DNA of 64,000 nucleotides from Rhynchopus sp. YZ270_cl-10 (lineage: Eukaryota > Euglenozoa > Diplonemea > Diplonemida > Diplonemidae): positions 496,001 to 560,000 of the forward strand of contig OZ037847.1 of the NCBI GenBank assembly GCA_964035575.1, written 5' to 3'. This document shows, piece by piece, positions 53,508-62,967 of this stretch (position 1 is its first letter; each line of letters starts with the position of its first letter). A model generated the notes under the pieces. That model ran no database searches and was not told the origin of the DNA. It saw only the letters and a program-made list of their open reading frames with translations. The position numbers and the translations under genes were made by a program.

Positions 53508-54230
53508 GACGTGTTATATGCCACCCCCAGGCGATTCCATTAATGTATCCTTTTGTATTTTCCTTGGCAATGAGTATGAATGGGGTGGGGGAGGAAAGGG
53601 GGGAAGGGGGGGGGGGGGGGGGGACACGGCGGAATTACTTACTACTATTAACTAGTAACACCAGTAACACTACTAGTTTAGCGCGAGTCGTTACGACTGA
53701 TAGTACCTGGTTGGTTCACCGTGGAGGAAGGGGGAGGGAGTTGAAAGTGCAAACAAAATCCATTTTTTTTTTAATTTAACTCTAGTGAGGGGGAGATGGG
53801 GAGCGAAGGGGAGAATACTAAATGGTGGTGGAATGGCGGGATGTGGGAGAGGAGGAACTACATAGGGAGGGAATGTTGCTAACAGAGTATCTGGCTGGAT
53901 ACCACAAAAAAAAAGATACAATGGTTGGTGTGATTCAGGGGGTACGGACAACCCGCGGGAGAACCACGGAGAATCGGTTTGGTGATCACACCAATGGTGT
54001 TCGTGAATTTACCACAATTTGGCCAAAATTTGACAAAAAATGGTGGTTTTTTTCACTCTCTCCAGGAAACCGATGTACTTATTTTCGGTTTTCTCCGCTG
54101 ACCGGGAAAAAAAAAGGATTGTCCCTTTGAATCGACAATCACCCCCCATCAAAGAGGTGTATTCTACACGTAACGTCACTCAAAAAAGGCAGCACAGAGA
54201 GAGAGAGAGAGACCTATATAAAAAGGTTAA

Positions 54231-54268
54231 AAAGATGAACCTAAGCCTCTCGTGCTTAGTCACTCTTT
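54231..54268 (-). repeat. Hairpin family A
   Basis: AAAGATGAACCTAAGC, CTCTCGT, GCTTAGTCACTCTTT; about 0.72 kb upstream of the Ser/Lys-rich gene. Confidence 0.78.
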
Positions 54269-54652
54269 GTAGTCACAATCGAGGTAGCAAAGATGTAGAC
54301 CATTTGCGAAAAATTCTGGTCAAAATTATTTTTTTATATAAAATCAGGTATTTGTGTTGTCGTCATCAGGTTAAATTCCTTCCCAAAGCGACTTCTCTTT
54401 ATGATACAGCAACACAACCACAACGTACAACCACAAAGCCAAAGTCATTTACTTCACCTTCGTGTAGCACTGCGGCACCTAGCGTAATAAAGAGCGGGAA
54501 AATAATGAGTGCAGTGCTATACGGTGGGGCCACATAAGCCAAGCAAAGTGTGAAAAGTTGTGAAACTACGCCCCCCCGAATAGCACAAGAGTGCAACGTA
54601 TTGGAAGTGCACGTATGTAAGGCATACATCACGCCCAATGTTGGCTAAAGCC

Positions 54653-54687
54653 TTAGTACTGCAAGGTTGTTAACCTTGCAGTACTAA
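54653..54687. repeat. Perfect 16-bp-stem hairpin
   Basis: TTAGTACTGCAAGGTT, three-base loop, AACCTTGCAGTACTAA. No mismatch in the stem; single copy. Confidence 0.85.
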
Positions 54688-54726
54688 CACCTGGAGAACA
54701 ACGATGAGAAAAAGAGAGCTAAATTA

Positions 54727-55171
54727 CTGGGGGGGGCCGAATAAACGAGGTAATTCGAATAAAGCACGTACGTCGAATAAAGCACGCATTTGAAAAATGG
54801 GATTTTTGCTTTTTTTTGCGTCGAATAAAGCACGTACGTGCTTTATTCGACTTTTTGAACTTTTCCTGTGTTGTGACAAGGTAGTTCGCATTTTGTGAAA
54901 ATTTAAGTCGCTGAAATTTTGTCCATTTTTCCGAATATGCCCCACCACAAGCCGGGATTGGCTCGGAAATGCAGCAAAATCACCTCTTGGGCGAAAAAAA
55001 ATCGAAAAAAAAATTGCGACTGGAAAAACTTTCCAAAAAGTTCAAAAAGGCGAATAAAGCACGTACGTGCTTTATTCGCCTTTTCGAACTTTTTTTTTTT
55101 TTAAAACCTCAGGATCTGAAGTGTAGGGACGCCTAATAAAACACGTACGTGCTTTATTCGACCCCCCCCAG
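54727..55171. mobile_element. TA-flanked element with repeated ACGTACGT palindromes
   Basis: 445 bp. Ends CTGGGGGGGGCCGAATAAA and the inverse of CTGGGGGGGGTCGAATAAA, each next to a TA (54725-54726, 55172-55173). Inside lie four copies of GAATAAAGCACGTACGT and its inverse, including a perfect 30 bp palindrome (54821-54850) and a perfect 40 bp one (55045-55084). Non-coding; TA duplication suggests a Tc1/mariner-type non-autonomous element. Confidence 0.75.
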
Positions 55172-55472
55172 TAACGTTTCGGACAACTACAAAAAAAAAA
55201 AAAAGAGCTGAGGGGTAACACAATGCAATCCCTATTGAAAAAAAAAAAAAAAAAACACTCCCCTAAAGCTGTTATGATTCCAGCCTGAAAAACTGACAAC
55301 GTTTTGCGGGAAAGACTAATCGAGAGAAATGATTTTTTTTTTTTTTGAAAAAGAGGGAAAAAAAAAAAGCGATGCATCTCGCTAGACACGCAGCATCTTT
55401 TTTCAAGGAATTGGAGTTATTGAAGGTACAAAAGAATTTCCCTTTCCGCGCTTCAACTCAAAACTCAAAAAA

Positions 55473-55511
55473 AAAAGGTGAACCTAAGCCTCTCGAGCTT
55501 AGTCACCTTTT
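55473..55511 (-). repeat. Hairpin family A, best stem
   Basis: AAAAGGTGAACCTAAGC, CTCTCGA, GCTTAGTCACCTTTT. 15 paired bases with only a 2-nt bulge. Confidence 0.85.
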
Positions 55512-56049
55512 AAAAAGGCAGGATCTTTTTCGGAAGGGGGTGGAGGGGATTTTTCTTGTTCAATTTTCTTTTAACCCTTGACCCTATATTTTTAAGGATA
55601 GCACCACTCCACGTGGCCTAAGGGTTTAATTTTAAATACATCAAAATCACATTGTACCCTAAAGGTTGGCAGGGTGCATTTCAGCTTATAGTGCTATGTC
55701 ACATTCTAGCTGCCAAGAGTAATATTGTTATCAAAAACAAAAGGGATCAGGCTGCTTGGTCACAAGCGTTATTTGCGATTATTGCTTGCTCGTGAAAACC
55801 CAAAAAAAAAAAAAAAACTACAAAAGAAAACATGAATTGGGTCTCGTGGTGTGTTCTTGGGTCTATAAAAATATCAGTGTTTTTTTTTGTATCAACGATC
55901 ACCTCAGGGGGGTCTAAGATTGCCACCCCCCGCAGGATATAATTTTTTTTCTCTCTCTTTCTCCGCTTCAAAAACGAGGGCTGCCCTGCTGTTTGGAGTA
56001 TCGACATCCCTAGGTCATTGAGACAGGTTCTGTTTAAAAAAAAAAAAAA

Positions 56050-56166
56050 GTTCTCTTGAAATACAAAGCCCTCTCATGTGACAGTGTACCTCTGATACAT
56101 GACCGGGTTGTACCGGAGTGGACCCCCCAACCATGCAGTCCTACATCCATTTCGTGTTTTACATCT
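56050..56166 (-). repeat. SINE-like family B, full-length
   Basis: GTTCTCTTGAAATACAAAGC, CCTCTCATGTGACAGTGTAC, CATGACCGGGTTGTACCGG, CCCAACCATGCAGTCCTACA, TCCATTTCGTGTTTTACATC. Confidence 0.87.
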
Positions 56167-56633
56167 GAAAAAAAACACTGGATGATTCACAGATAAAAAC
56201 ACACCTCATCCCGAAACGTATGGGAGATATTGAGACAAAAAAAGGGGGAGAAACTCTGATAGATATTTGAAGGGGGAGAAAAAAATCATTGAAATCCTGT
56301 CGGAAGGGTGAAAACCTATAAGGGGTCTGCACTCAAAAAGGTGGTGGCACAAAAAAGAGCCTTTAAAAAAAAACCACTGCGGGAGGTATAGACGTACTTC
56401 ATCCTTAATCTCTTCGCAGCTATCTGCACATTTTCTTTTTCTTCTTTTGTTCGTACAAATCCATTATCCACTCTCTCAACTCTAAAAACCCCCTTCTCTC
56501 TCCCGTTTTCTTTTGGGGAAAAAAGGGTATATCAACTAAAAATCTAAAAAAACGGCTCTGTGGACGTAAAAAAAAAGGGCACAACGTTCCTCATTTCTCA
56601 AAACCCCCCCCACCTCCCCACCTCCTCCTCTCT

Positions 56634-58871
56634 CTAAAACCTAGTTATGCTTCGTGCACGATGAATCGCTTCGGCCAGCCCACGCGCTATTCCACCTGGG
56701 GAGGGGTTTGCGTTGCTGTAACGGGATGGTGAGCCTTGATAGGACTGGGGCATTGGAGTTGCGGAGGGGACAATGTGAGCACTTGCGGACGGGGAGGGAC
56801 GTGGGAGAGGGTGGCGGAGACTGGAGGCGGAGAAGCTGAAGTCTTCTTCGGCGAAGGTGTCCACACCACCAACACCACCACCACCACCTCGCGGGATAGA
56901 CGACAGCCTCGAAGCATTCAAAATATGTGACTGCGACAAAGCACCATTAGCCGCACTCTCCGACTGTCGTCGAACTGAAACACTCATATGATGTGAGTGT
57001 GGCGACCCATGCGGCAGAGGTGCCGCCAGCCTCTCCAAAACCCGCGCAGTGCTGCTCTCCGGCGGGGCCCCCCTCTTCTCCCGTAGAGACTGTACCTGGT
57101 TGTGCCGCACCCCCAGCTGCACCTCACGGTCCTCTAGGGAAAGTCGCTGGTCGTGTAGATGCCATTCTTCGGTGATGATGTTGACTTCGTCTGCAGAGGT
57201 GGCTTCGAGGGAGTTGCTCATAGCATCGATGACTTCGTGGACGTGGGTGACAGCTTGCATTTGCTCTTCCACTTGTTGTTCGGAGGTTGCGTGCGCGGTT
57301 TGCGCTGTGACGACACGGCTGTCGAGTTTTTCGAGTTCTCTTTCTTCTGCATCGCGTTTTTGTGTGATAAGGTGGAGGGTGTGGGCGAGGTCGCGTTCTG
57401 AGGCTTGGGTTTGGCGTAGTGCGTCGCGGATGCGTGCGAGGTTGGTTTCGACCTTGACGACGGTGTCGGAGGAGCTTTGCATGTCGCGTCGTGCTTCGGC
57501 AAGGCCGGTGCGGTGGAGGGCTTCGTCGTCCTGTTTGATTTTGAGGTCAAGGACCATTTCGCTGCGTTGTTGGTCCTGCTGGGCAAGGGTGCGTGCTGCC
57601 TGGTCCAATTCGTACTCAAGCTCGCGTATGGTCTCCCTCGTCGTGGCGATGGCCTGCTCCTGCTCCCCCAACCGTGCCCCACACCGTTCCACCTCCCTCT
57701 GCCGTCCCTTCAAAGTGTTGGCCTGCTCTTCTTCGCGCTCGACAGCATGTTGCCGGTCGCGCTTCGCATCGCCCAACTCTTCCACAGCTGCTTGCAAGTC
57801 GCCTTCAATGACCTGCTGGGTCTGCTGCACCTCGCCTTCGTGCAAGTGAACCTGGTCACATTCTTCGGCAAGTTTGAGAAGATTAATCTTTTGTGTCTCC
57901 ATCGTCGCAATGCTGGCATGGAATTGCGCAACTGTATGGAATTTATAATGAACCGAGAACAAAGGGTTTATCAAATGGAGGCATTGTAGGCCCCCAAAGA
58001 GACATAAAGGGTGATTTGTGTCATACGTTTTTCATCAGCGGTCTTCCTACACGCGGCAAGGATGTCCTGCTGGCGGAGCAGCTCGGTGCGATGAGCCTCC
58101 TCCTTGCGATACTGCTTGATACGCACACCGAAGGACTCCGCAAGCTTTGGGTAGGCACTGCAGAAGCGGCACCACTCTGCATATGATATACTACCGTCAT
58201 CGTTGTAGTCGGCCTGCACGGGGAGTGAGGGGTAGGGTAGAGAAAGATGGGGTCAAACAAAGCAACAAAACTACGGATTTTTTTTCGAAATCATCCAAAC
58301 ATACCCTCAAAAACATCGACTCCATCAACGCCGCGTCGAATGGGAGACGGATCTTCCGGCAGACTTCTTGCAGGTCTCGTTGCGTGAGTTTGCGTGTTTT
58401 TGTGACATCTGCGAAGTCGAAAGTATATCGAGAGGTGTCGCTAGGTGCAGTAGGAGAGGTGGGGTGGTGGTGGGTGACGGGGACCGCTGCGGCAGGGATG
58501 CTGGGTGAGGCTGGGGAGGTCGAGCGTGCATGACTGCGGATGGGGCTTATGTTCTTAGGGGAACGTACCACACCACCACCTCCCGTGAAGGCATCTGGCG
58601 ACACAGGACCTTCCTTCCCCTCCCCACTGACAAACACAAACACCTGACACCCATCCCTCAGCTGCCGCCCACTACTCAACTCCGCCCATTGGCTCGTCAC
58701 CTCGTCATAGACCTGCAGCCGGTCCGTCACCACCGCCCTTCCCACCTCCCGCGAGAACACCCCCTCCACCTGCGTCTTCAACTCATGCAACGTCGGCAGC
58801 GTCGGAAACGCGTACTCAAAGTTATGAGTCTTCCCCTCCAAATCCCCTGCAGCCATCACCCGGAACACCAT
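56634..58871 (-). CDS. BILBO1-like flagellar-pocket-collar protein, 3 exons
   Basis: 683 residues with the order known for trypanosome BILBO1: globular ubiquitin-like N-terminal domain, EF-hands, long coiled coil. The N-terminus (MVFRVMAAGDLEGKTHNFEY, FPTLPTLHELK, LQVYDEVTSQWAEL, DGCQVFVF) aligns by memory with the T. brucei protein. A degenerate EF-hand (DFADVTKTRKLT) precedes a canonical loop DYNDDGSISYAE. Coiled coil about 215-510, then a Ser/Pro-rich tail. Exons 58871-58305, 58213-58027, 57931-56634; introns 91 nt (GTATGT, phase 0) and 95 nt (GTATGA, phase 1), both ending CAG. The first join creates the canonical EF-hand; the second joins TADEK to LAQFHASIATMETQK. BILBO1 builds the collar at the flagellar pocket neck. 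The gene would otherwise look like three separate fragments. Confidence 0.85.
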
Positions 58872-59054
58872 TGTATTGGGTGAAATGGAATGGAATGGGG
58901 GGGGGGGGGGGTGGGGGCTTTTGTGTAGACCCCCTAATTCCTGAGGTTGTTACGTTAGGTACAGAAGAAAGAATTGATGTATTGGGGTGCTCCCATGGGT
59001 CTGGAATTTGTTTTTTCACAAAAAAATTTCACAAAAATTCACGAAAATTCGCGA

Positions 59055-59091
59055 TTCATGAAACCAAGCCTCTCGGTACTTAGTCAGCTTT
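59055..59091 (-). repeat. Hairpin family A
   Basis: TTCATGAAACCAAGC, CTCTCGG, TACTTAGTCAGCTTT; about 185 bp upstream of the BILBO1-like start. Confidence 0.55.
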
Positions 59092-59415
59092 AAAAAAAAG
59101 GGGGGCTAGAGTAATGTTGTTGTCGGTGTTTAAAATAAACAAAACATAAAAATGGAAGGGAAAGGAGCTATCGGAGAACGACAGGTCAGGGGTCAGGAAT
59201 AGCCACGGGGGAAAACACCAATTTTGGGGCAGGAATAGGTTGTAAAAGAGTTGTCGTGTGTGGATAGTGCACGAATGGAAAAAGGGAGAAGCAGGAACCC
59301 AAAGAGCGATGTGGAAATAGAAGTGGCCGAAAACCTCCCTCCAGTTCCCGTCCAGTTCACACCTCAGGCGCTGCTAGTAAATAGTTAGCAAAAAAGAAGA
59401 AAAGAAAGAAAACTC

Positions 59416-59446
59416 AATGAATGTGCCTCACATCCACATACATCTT
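59416..59446 (-). repeat. Hairpin family C
   Basis: AATGAATGTGCCTCACATCC, then ACATACATCTT. The core is shortened to CCTCAC. Confidence 0.45.
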
Positions 59447-59516
59447 TAATAAATGTAAGAGCAAACCTACATAAAAACACTTTCCCCGAATATAATATTA
59501 TTTCTGGCGAACTTAA

Positions 59517-60578
59517 TCAGAGTTCACATTTTTTTAGTCCCTCTGATAGAATTGCTTGCAGCGCTGCGTTATTATGATCCTTTGCATAGACGGAAGGGGT
59601 GCGCCCTTTGTTATTCGCCACTGCCACACTGGCTCCATAGAGCAGAAGAAGGCGCGCTGTGGGAATGCTGTTCTGCTTTGCCGCTACAATGAGCGGTGTG
59701 TCCCCAAAGACGTCAGCAGCGTCGACAGGCGCACCTTTCGAGAGAAGCAAGCTTGCGGCCGCAGTATTCCCACAGAGCACCGCACGGTGCAGCGCTGTGT
59801 ACCCATGTCTACCAGACAACGACAACACCTTCACCACGTCTCCCTCTGCCACCTTCTCCAACAACCTCTTCACCATCACCACCCCTTTTGTTCCACACGC
59901 CACCATCAAGGGAGAGTCTCCACCACCCCCTTCCACCACCTCCGCACCAAATTCGATCAATAAATCAACAGCTTCAACAGACCCCGCTTTTACCGCATAG
60001 CACAATGGGCTGGCATCGTTGGTACCTTCCCTCCGATTTACCGTTCCTACCCCCATTTCTAATAGGTGCGAAAGAATTGGATATGCATTGCTTGAAGACA
60101 GCGCGGTGCACAGAGGGTTTGTATCCAAATCTGTGTCTCGAGGAATATGCAGAACAGCCATCTTTGTGGCATCGAGGCCGCTTTGTATTGCATGGGTAAG
60201 CATGTTGGTGATGTCCCCCGTTGCCATTAAGAGCTCTAATTCGTCGCGAACCTCTTCGGTGGGGTGTTGTGACATAGTCTTCAGATGGCATTCAAACTGA
60301 TGCTGAAACTGCTGTGGGGTTGTCCCATAGCGTTCGAGCAAGACCTGGGGTGCAGTAAAGCGGCGGTGTGGTGTGACTTCGATGGCGTCGCACGCAATCT
60401 CGCTGAGGTGTACAGTATCGTCATCGAGCAGGTCTCCGCCCTCGGTGTGCAGGGTAAAGCTTCCAGCACAGAAAGTGCATGTGGTCGCAACGGCCGTACG
60501 GAATACCCCCACCGTTGCTTCAAAAGGCACAGTGACATACACATCGCATGCATCAGGCATTTTACAAAGAATCTCCAT
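59517..60578 (-). CDS. Ankyrin-repeat protein with ubiquitin-like N-terminus
   Basis: 353 residues. The first 70 residues (CDVYVTVPFEATVGVFRTAV, LHTEGGDLLDDDTVHLSEI) fit a ubiquitin-like beta-grasp. Ankyrin repeats from about 180: TNDASPLCYAVKAGSVEAVD, GDSPLMVACGTKG, GYTALHRAVLCGNTAAASLL, GDTPLIVAAKQNSIPTARLL, GRTPSVYAKDHNN. Likely a protein-interaction adaptor; no partner is evident. Start is the Met at 60578, just before the beta-grasp; in sense strand no clear CAG precedes it closely. Confidence 0.9.
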   Translation of the reverse strand: MEILCKMPDACDVYVTVPFEATVGVFRTAVATTCTFCAGSFTLHTEGGDLLDDDTVHLSEIACDAIEVTPHRRFTAPQVLLERYGTTPQQFQHQFECHLKTMSQHPTEEVRDELELLMATGDITNMLTHAIQSGLDATKMAVLHIPRDTDLDTNPLCTALSSSNAYPILSHLLEMGVGTVNRREGTNDASPLCYAVKAGSVEAVDLLIEFGAEVVEGGGGDSPLMVACGTKGVVMVKRLLEKVAEGDVVKVLSLSGRHGYTALHRAVLCGNTAAASLLLSKGAPVDAADVFGDTPLIVAAKQNSIPTARLLLLYGASVAVANNKGRTPSVYAKDHNNAALQAILSEGLKKCEL

Positions 60579-60909
60579 TTTGCTTAAATTTGTTGATATT
60601 TTGTGTAAAAACGGTATCGTTTTGTCGCTCTAATTTGTGTTTCCCCCCGGCGCTGTAGTGTGTGAAATGGAAACAAATACTAAAAAAAGAACAATTTGCA
60701 GGTTCCGTCGATTATATTTCCTCTTGCTAAATGCTTGCTTTTTTAAAAAAATGCGCACCTCTCTCTTACAAGAGGGTGCGCGGGTTAGGGATAAGAGGGG
60801 GGAGGGAGCAGGCACCGTGCTAATTTTTGGGGGGTCCGACAAAGAATTAGCGAGGTGCCTGAGCTCGGCGAATCATATCACAAGCAGGAGGGGAGAGAGA
60901 AAGAAGAGG

Positions 60910-60911
<2 letters not shown>

Positions 60912-60942
<31 letters not shown>

Positions 60943-60943
60943 C
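60912..60943. repeat. (GA)n simple repeat
   Basis: Uninterrupted GA dinucleotide run. Confidence 0.9.
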
Positions 60944-61132
60944 CTCTTATAATTTATTCATCGTGTGTTCAGTTTTTTTTTTTCCGGGGATTTTTTTTTT
61001 CATTTCGCGTTTGGTTCATTTGAAGAGGGGCGACGGAGGGAGTGGGATAACGGAGAGTGTTTTGTGTCTGTATTTTGTTTTGTTCGAAAGAGAAGAGAAA
61101 AGGACCAAAAGGGGGGTAAAAAAAAAGTTTAT

Positions 61133-61166
61133 AAGATGAGTCTAGCCTCTCGAGCTTAGTCACCTT
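61133..61166 (-). repeat. Hairpin family A
   Basis: AAGATGAGTCTAGC, CTCTCGA, GCTTAGTCACCTT, with the AAAGTTTAT lead. A family B copy starts 38 bp further. Confidence 0.72.
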
Positions 61167-61203
61167 GCGGGGGCCACAGTAAAGAGAAACACCGAATAAA
61201 AAA

Positions 61204-61321
61204 GTTGACTTGAAATACAACAGCCCTTCGTGAACAGTGTACCTTTGGTACAATGACCGGCTGTACCGGGGGGTGGACCCCCAACCATGCAGTCCTACAT
61301 CCATTTTCGTGGTTTACATCT
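61204..61321 (-). repeat. SINE-like family B, full-length
   Basis: GTTGACTTGAAATACAACAG, CCCTTCGTGAACAGTGTACC, TTTGGTACAATGACCGG, GGGGGTGGACCCCC (a hairpin), AACCATGCAGTCCTACATCC, ATTTTCGTGGTTTACATCTG. Confidence 0.88.
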
Positions 61322-61650
61322 GAAAAAGAACGGAAACGAAACACCCCTCCCAATCTAGATGATGGATGGGGAAGTTACTTGTGTCTCTTCGTTAAGTTTC
61401 GTGTTGCGTTGAAGCATCCACACAGGATGGGGTAAATTTTTGCTTCCGACCTCCCAAAAAAGAGGTCATCATGAGATGTGCGCACATGCATCTTCGAAAA
61501 AGGGTGGTGCTTGAGAGGGAGGCACACCTACGCTCTGTGGGGGATAACACCCTCCTCCTTGCCTGTCGAACCATAGAATAGAGGGAGAAGAGGCTCGGGA
61601 GACGTGGTGTGGATGTTGTGTAAAAAAGAGAGATAGAGAGAGAACAAAGT

Positions 61651-61680
61651 TTGACGGAAGTGCCCCTTCGTGCACACAGA
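61651..61680 (-). repeat. Hairpin family C
   Basis: TTGACGGAAGTGC, CCCTTCGT, GCACACAGA. Confidence 0.5.
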
Positions 61681-61751
61681 TTAAAAAAAAAAAAAATGAA
61701 ACGATGAATGGCTGAAGGAACCGTAAAGAATCCCAGACACATCATGGAAAA

Positions 61752-61800
61752 ATTGACTTGAAATACAAAGCCTTCTCGTGTCAGAGTACCCCAATCATGA
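61752..61800 (-). repeat. SINE-like family B, truncated
   Basis: ATTGACTTGAAATACAAAGC, CTTCTCGTGTCAGAGTACC, then CCAATCATGA. Keeps the sense 3' end only. Confidence 0.75.
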
Positions 61801-61823
61801 AAAAAAAAAAATTTTTTTTTAAA

Positions 61824-61853
61824 AAAGACGAGTCTCGCTTTAGCCTCACCTTT
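61824..61853 (-). repeat. Hairpin family A, degenerate
   Basis: AAAGACGAGTCTCGC, TTTAGCCTCACCTTT. Confidence 0.35.
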
Positions 61854-61930
61854 AAAATGAAAGTTGGAAATGCATATGGGAATAAAGGCAGCGAACCTTC
61901 GCGAGAACGTTTTTTTAGAAAAAAATTGGT

Positions 61931-61965
61931 AAGATGAGCCAAAGCCTCTCATGCTCAGTCACCTT
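61931..61965 (-). repeat. Hairpin family A
   Basis: AAGATGAGCCAAAGC, CTCTCAT, GCTCAGTCACCTT. Confidence 0.68.
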
Positions 61966-62250
61966 AGAGAAAGAGAAATTTGAAAAAAATAATGAAATAT
62001 GGCTCTGGTGCACACACATTATTTTAAACAGACTCATTTCTGAAGTACATCGCAAATGTAAAACAAAACAAAACAAAACAAAAAACTTTGACTCTTTCTT
62101 GAAAACTAAGTGTTTTCATCGCCGCGGTCACGCATCATCTATCGAGGCTAAGAGTCAGCTTAACGAACCAGTGTGTACACTTTTGCGGGGGGGGAACTGT
62201 GGTGTTTCTTTGCAAAAAAAAAAAATAAATAAATAATGAAAAACTGTTGT

Positions 62251-62318
62251 CATTGATGCAGACACCTCCGACTGACCCACGTACGATGTCAGCCATCCGG
62301 ATGAAAGCACAAAAGTAC
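62251..62318 (-). repeat. Dispersed repeat family E, copy 2
   Basis: TTGATGCAGACACCTCCGAC, TGACCCACGTACGATGTCAG, CCATCCGGATGAAAGCA. Matches 3211-3278 in the same orientation, nearly 60 kb away. Confidence 0.65.
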
Positions 62319-62751
62319 TGGAAAGAGAACGACAACCCGAAAGGGGGTTTTGTCTTAAAGATATTTCATAGATTTGCCGAGATGCGTTTTTTTTTTTCTC
62401 TTCTTCTTTTGATATTTTGTTGAGTGGAAGACTGCCAATAGACAGTCTTCACCCCTTTTTTTGCGCCAAAAAACAGGAGTTCCTCGCGCAAATAAGGCAC
62501 TGCAACAAACTAGGAGTTTTTGCATCATTTTTTCGTTTGGGTATATGACAAATTTGTAACAAAAAATAAAATAAAAATAAAATGATGCCTCTGTGGCAAG
62601 CACCTCTGCGGCTGCACCCACAATGGAATACTGGTGTGTTGGATTCCGACCCGATGTGGTCTTCACCAGCACTCTGCAGACTTATTCCCACATGCACAGT
62701 TCCCTGATGACAGTGAACAGATGCAAAAAAAAGGGAGAAAAAGGTTTGATA

Positions 62752-62785
62752 AGATGAACCTAAGCACCGTTGTGTAGTCACCTTT
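62752..62785 (-). repeat. Hairpin family A
   Basis: AAGATGAACCTAAGC, ACCGTTGT, GTAGTCACCTTT, preceded by GGTTTGAT. Confidence 0.55.
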
Positions 62786-62841
62786 AAAACATGTGGAGAT
62801 GAACTTCATACTTCGAGGGTACAAAAGGAAGCGCAGTTTAT

Positions 62842-62877
62842 AAAATGAACCTCGGCCTCTCGTGCTTTAGTCACCTT
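62842..62877 (-). repeat. Hairpin family A
   Basis: AAAATGAACCTCGGC, CTCTCGT, GCTTTAGTCACCTT, with AGTTTAT lead. A family B copy follows after 10 bp. Confidence 0.7.
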
Positions 62878-62887
62878 GAACAAAAAA

Positions 62888-62924
62888 GTTTGATTGGAAA
62901 TACACCCTCTCGTAACAGTGTACC
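62888..62924 (-). repeat. SINE-like family B, truncated
   Basis: GTTTGATTGGAAATACACC, CTCTCGTAACAGTGTACC, then A-rich sequence. Confidence 0.72.
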
Positions 62925-62940
62925 AAAAAAAACCCCTTGT

Positions 62941-62967
62941 AAGATGAATGCGCCTCTCGTGTACATA
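62941..62967 (-). repeat. Hairpin family C
   Basis: AAGATGAATGCGC, CTCTCGT, GTACATAAA. Families A, B and C lie here within 130 bp. Confidence 0.55.

Larger units (their letters stand above)
53508..56633. other. Repeat-rich gap, Ser/Lys-rich gene to BILBO1-like gene
   Basis: No gene seen. In order: a run of about 15 G (53608-53622), family D remnant near 53739, family A hairpins at 54231 and 55473, a perfect hairpin at 54653, a TA-flanked 445 bp element, a full-length family B copy at 56050, many A/T runs. Confidence 0.6.
58872..59516. other. Gap, BILBO1-like gene to ankyrin gene
   Basis: Holds a family A (59055) and a family C (59416) hairpin, and a G-run (58899-58911). No gene seen. Confidence 0.6.
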
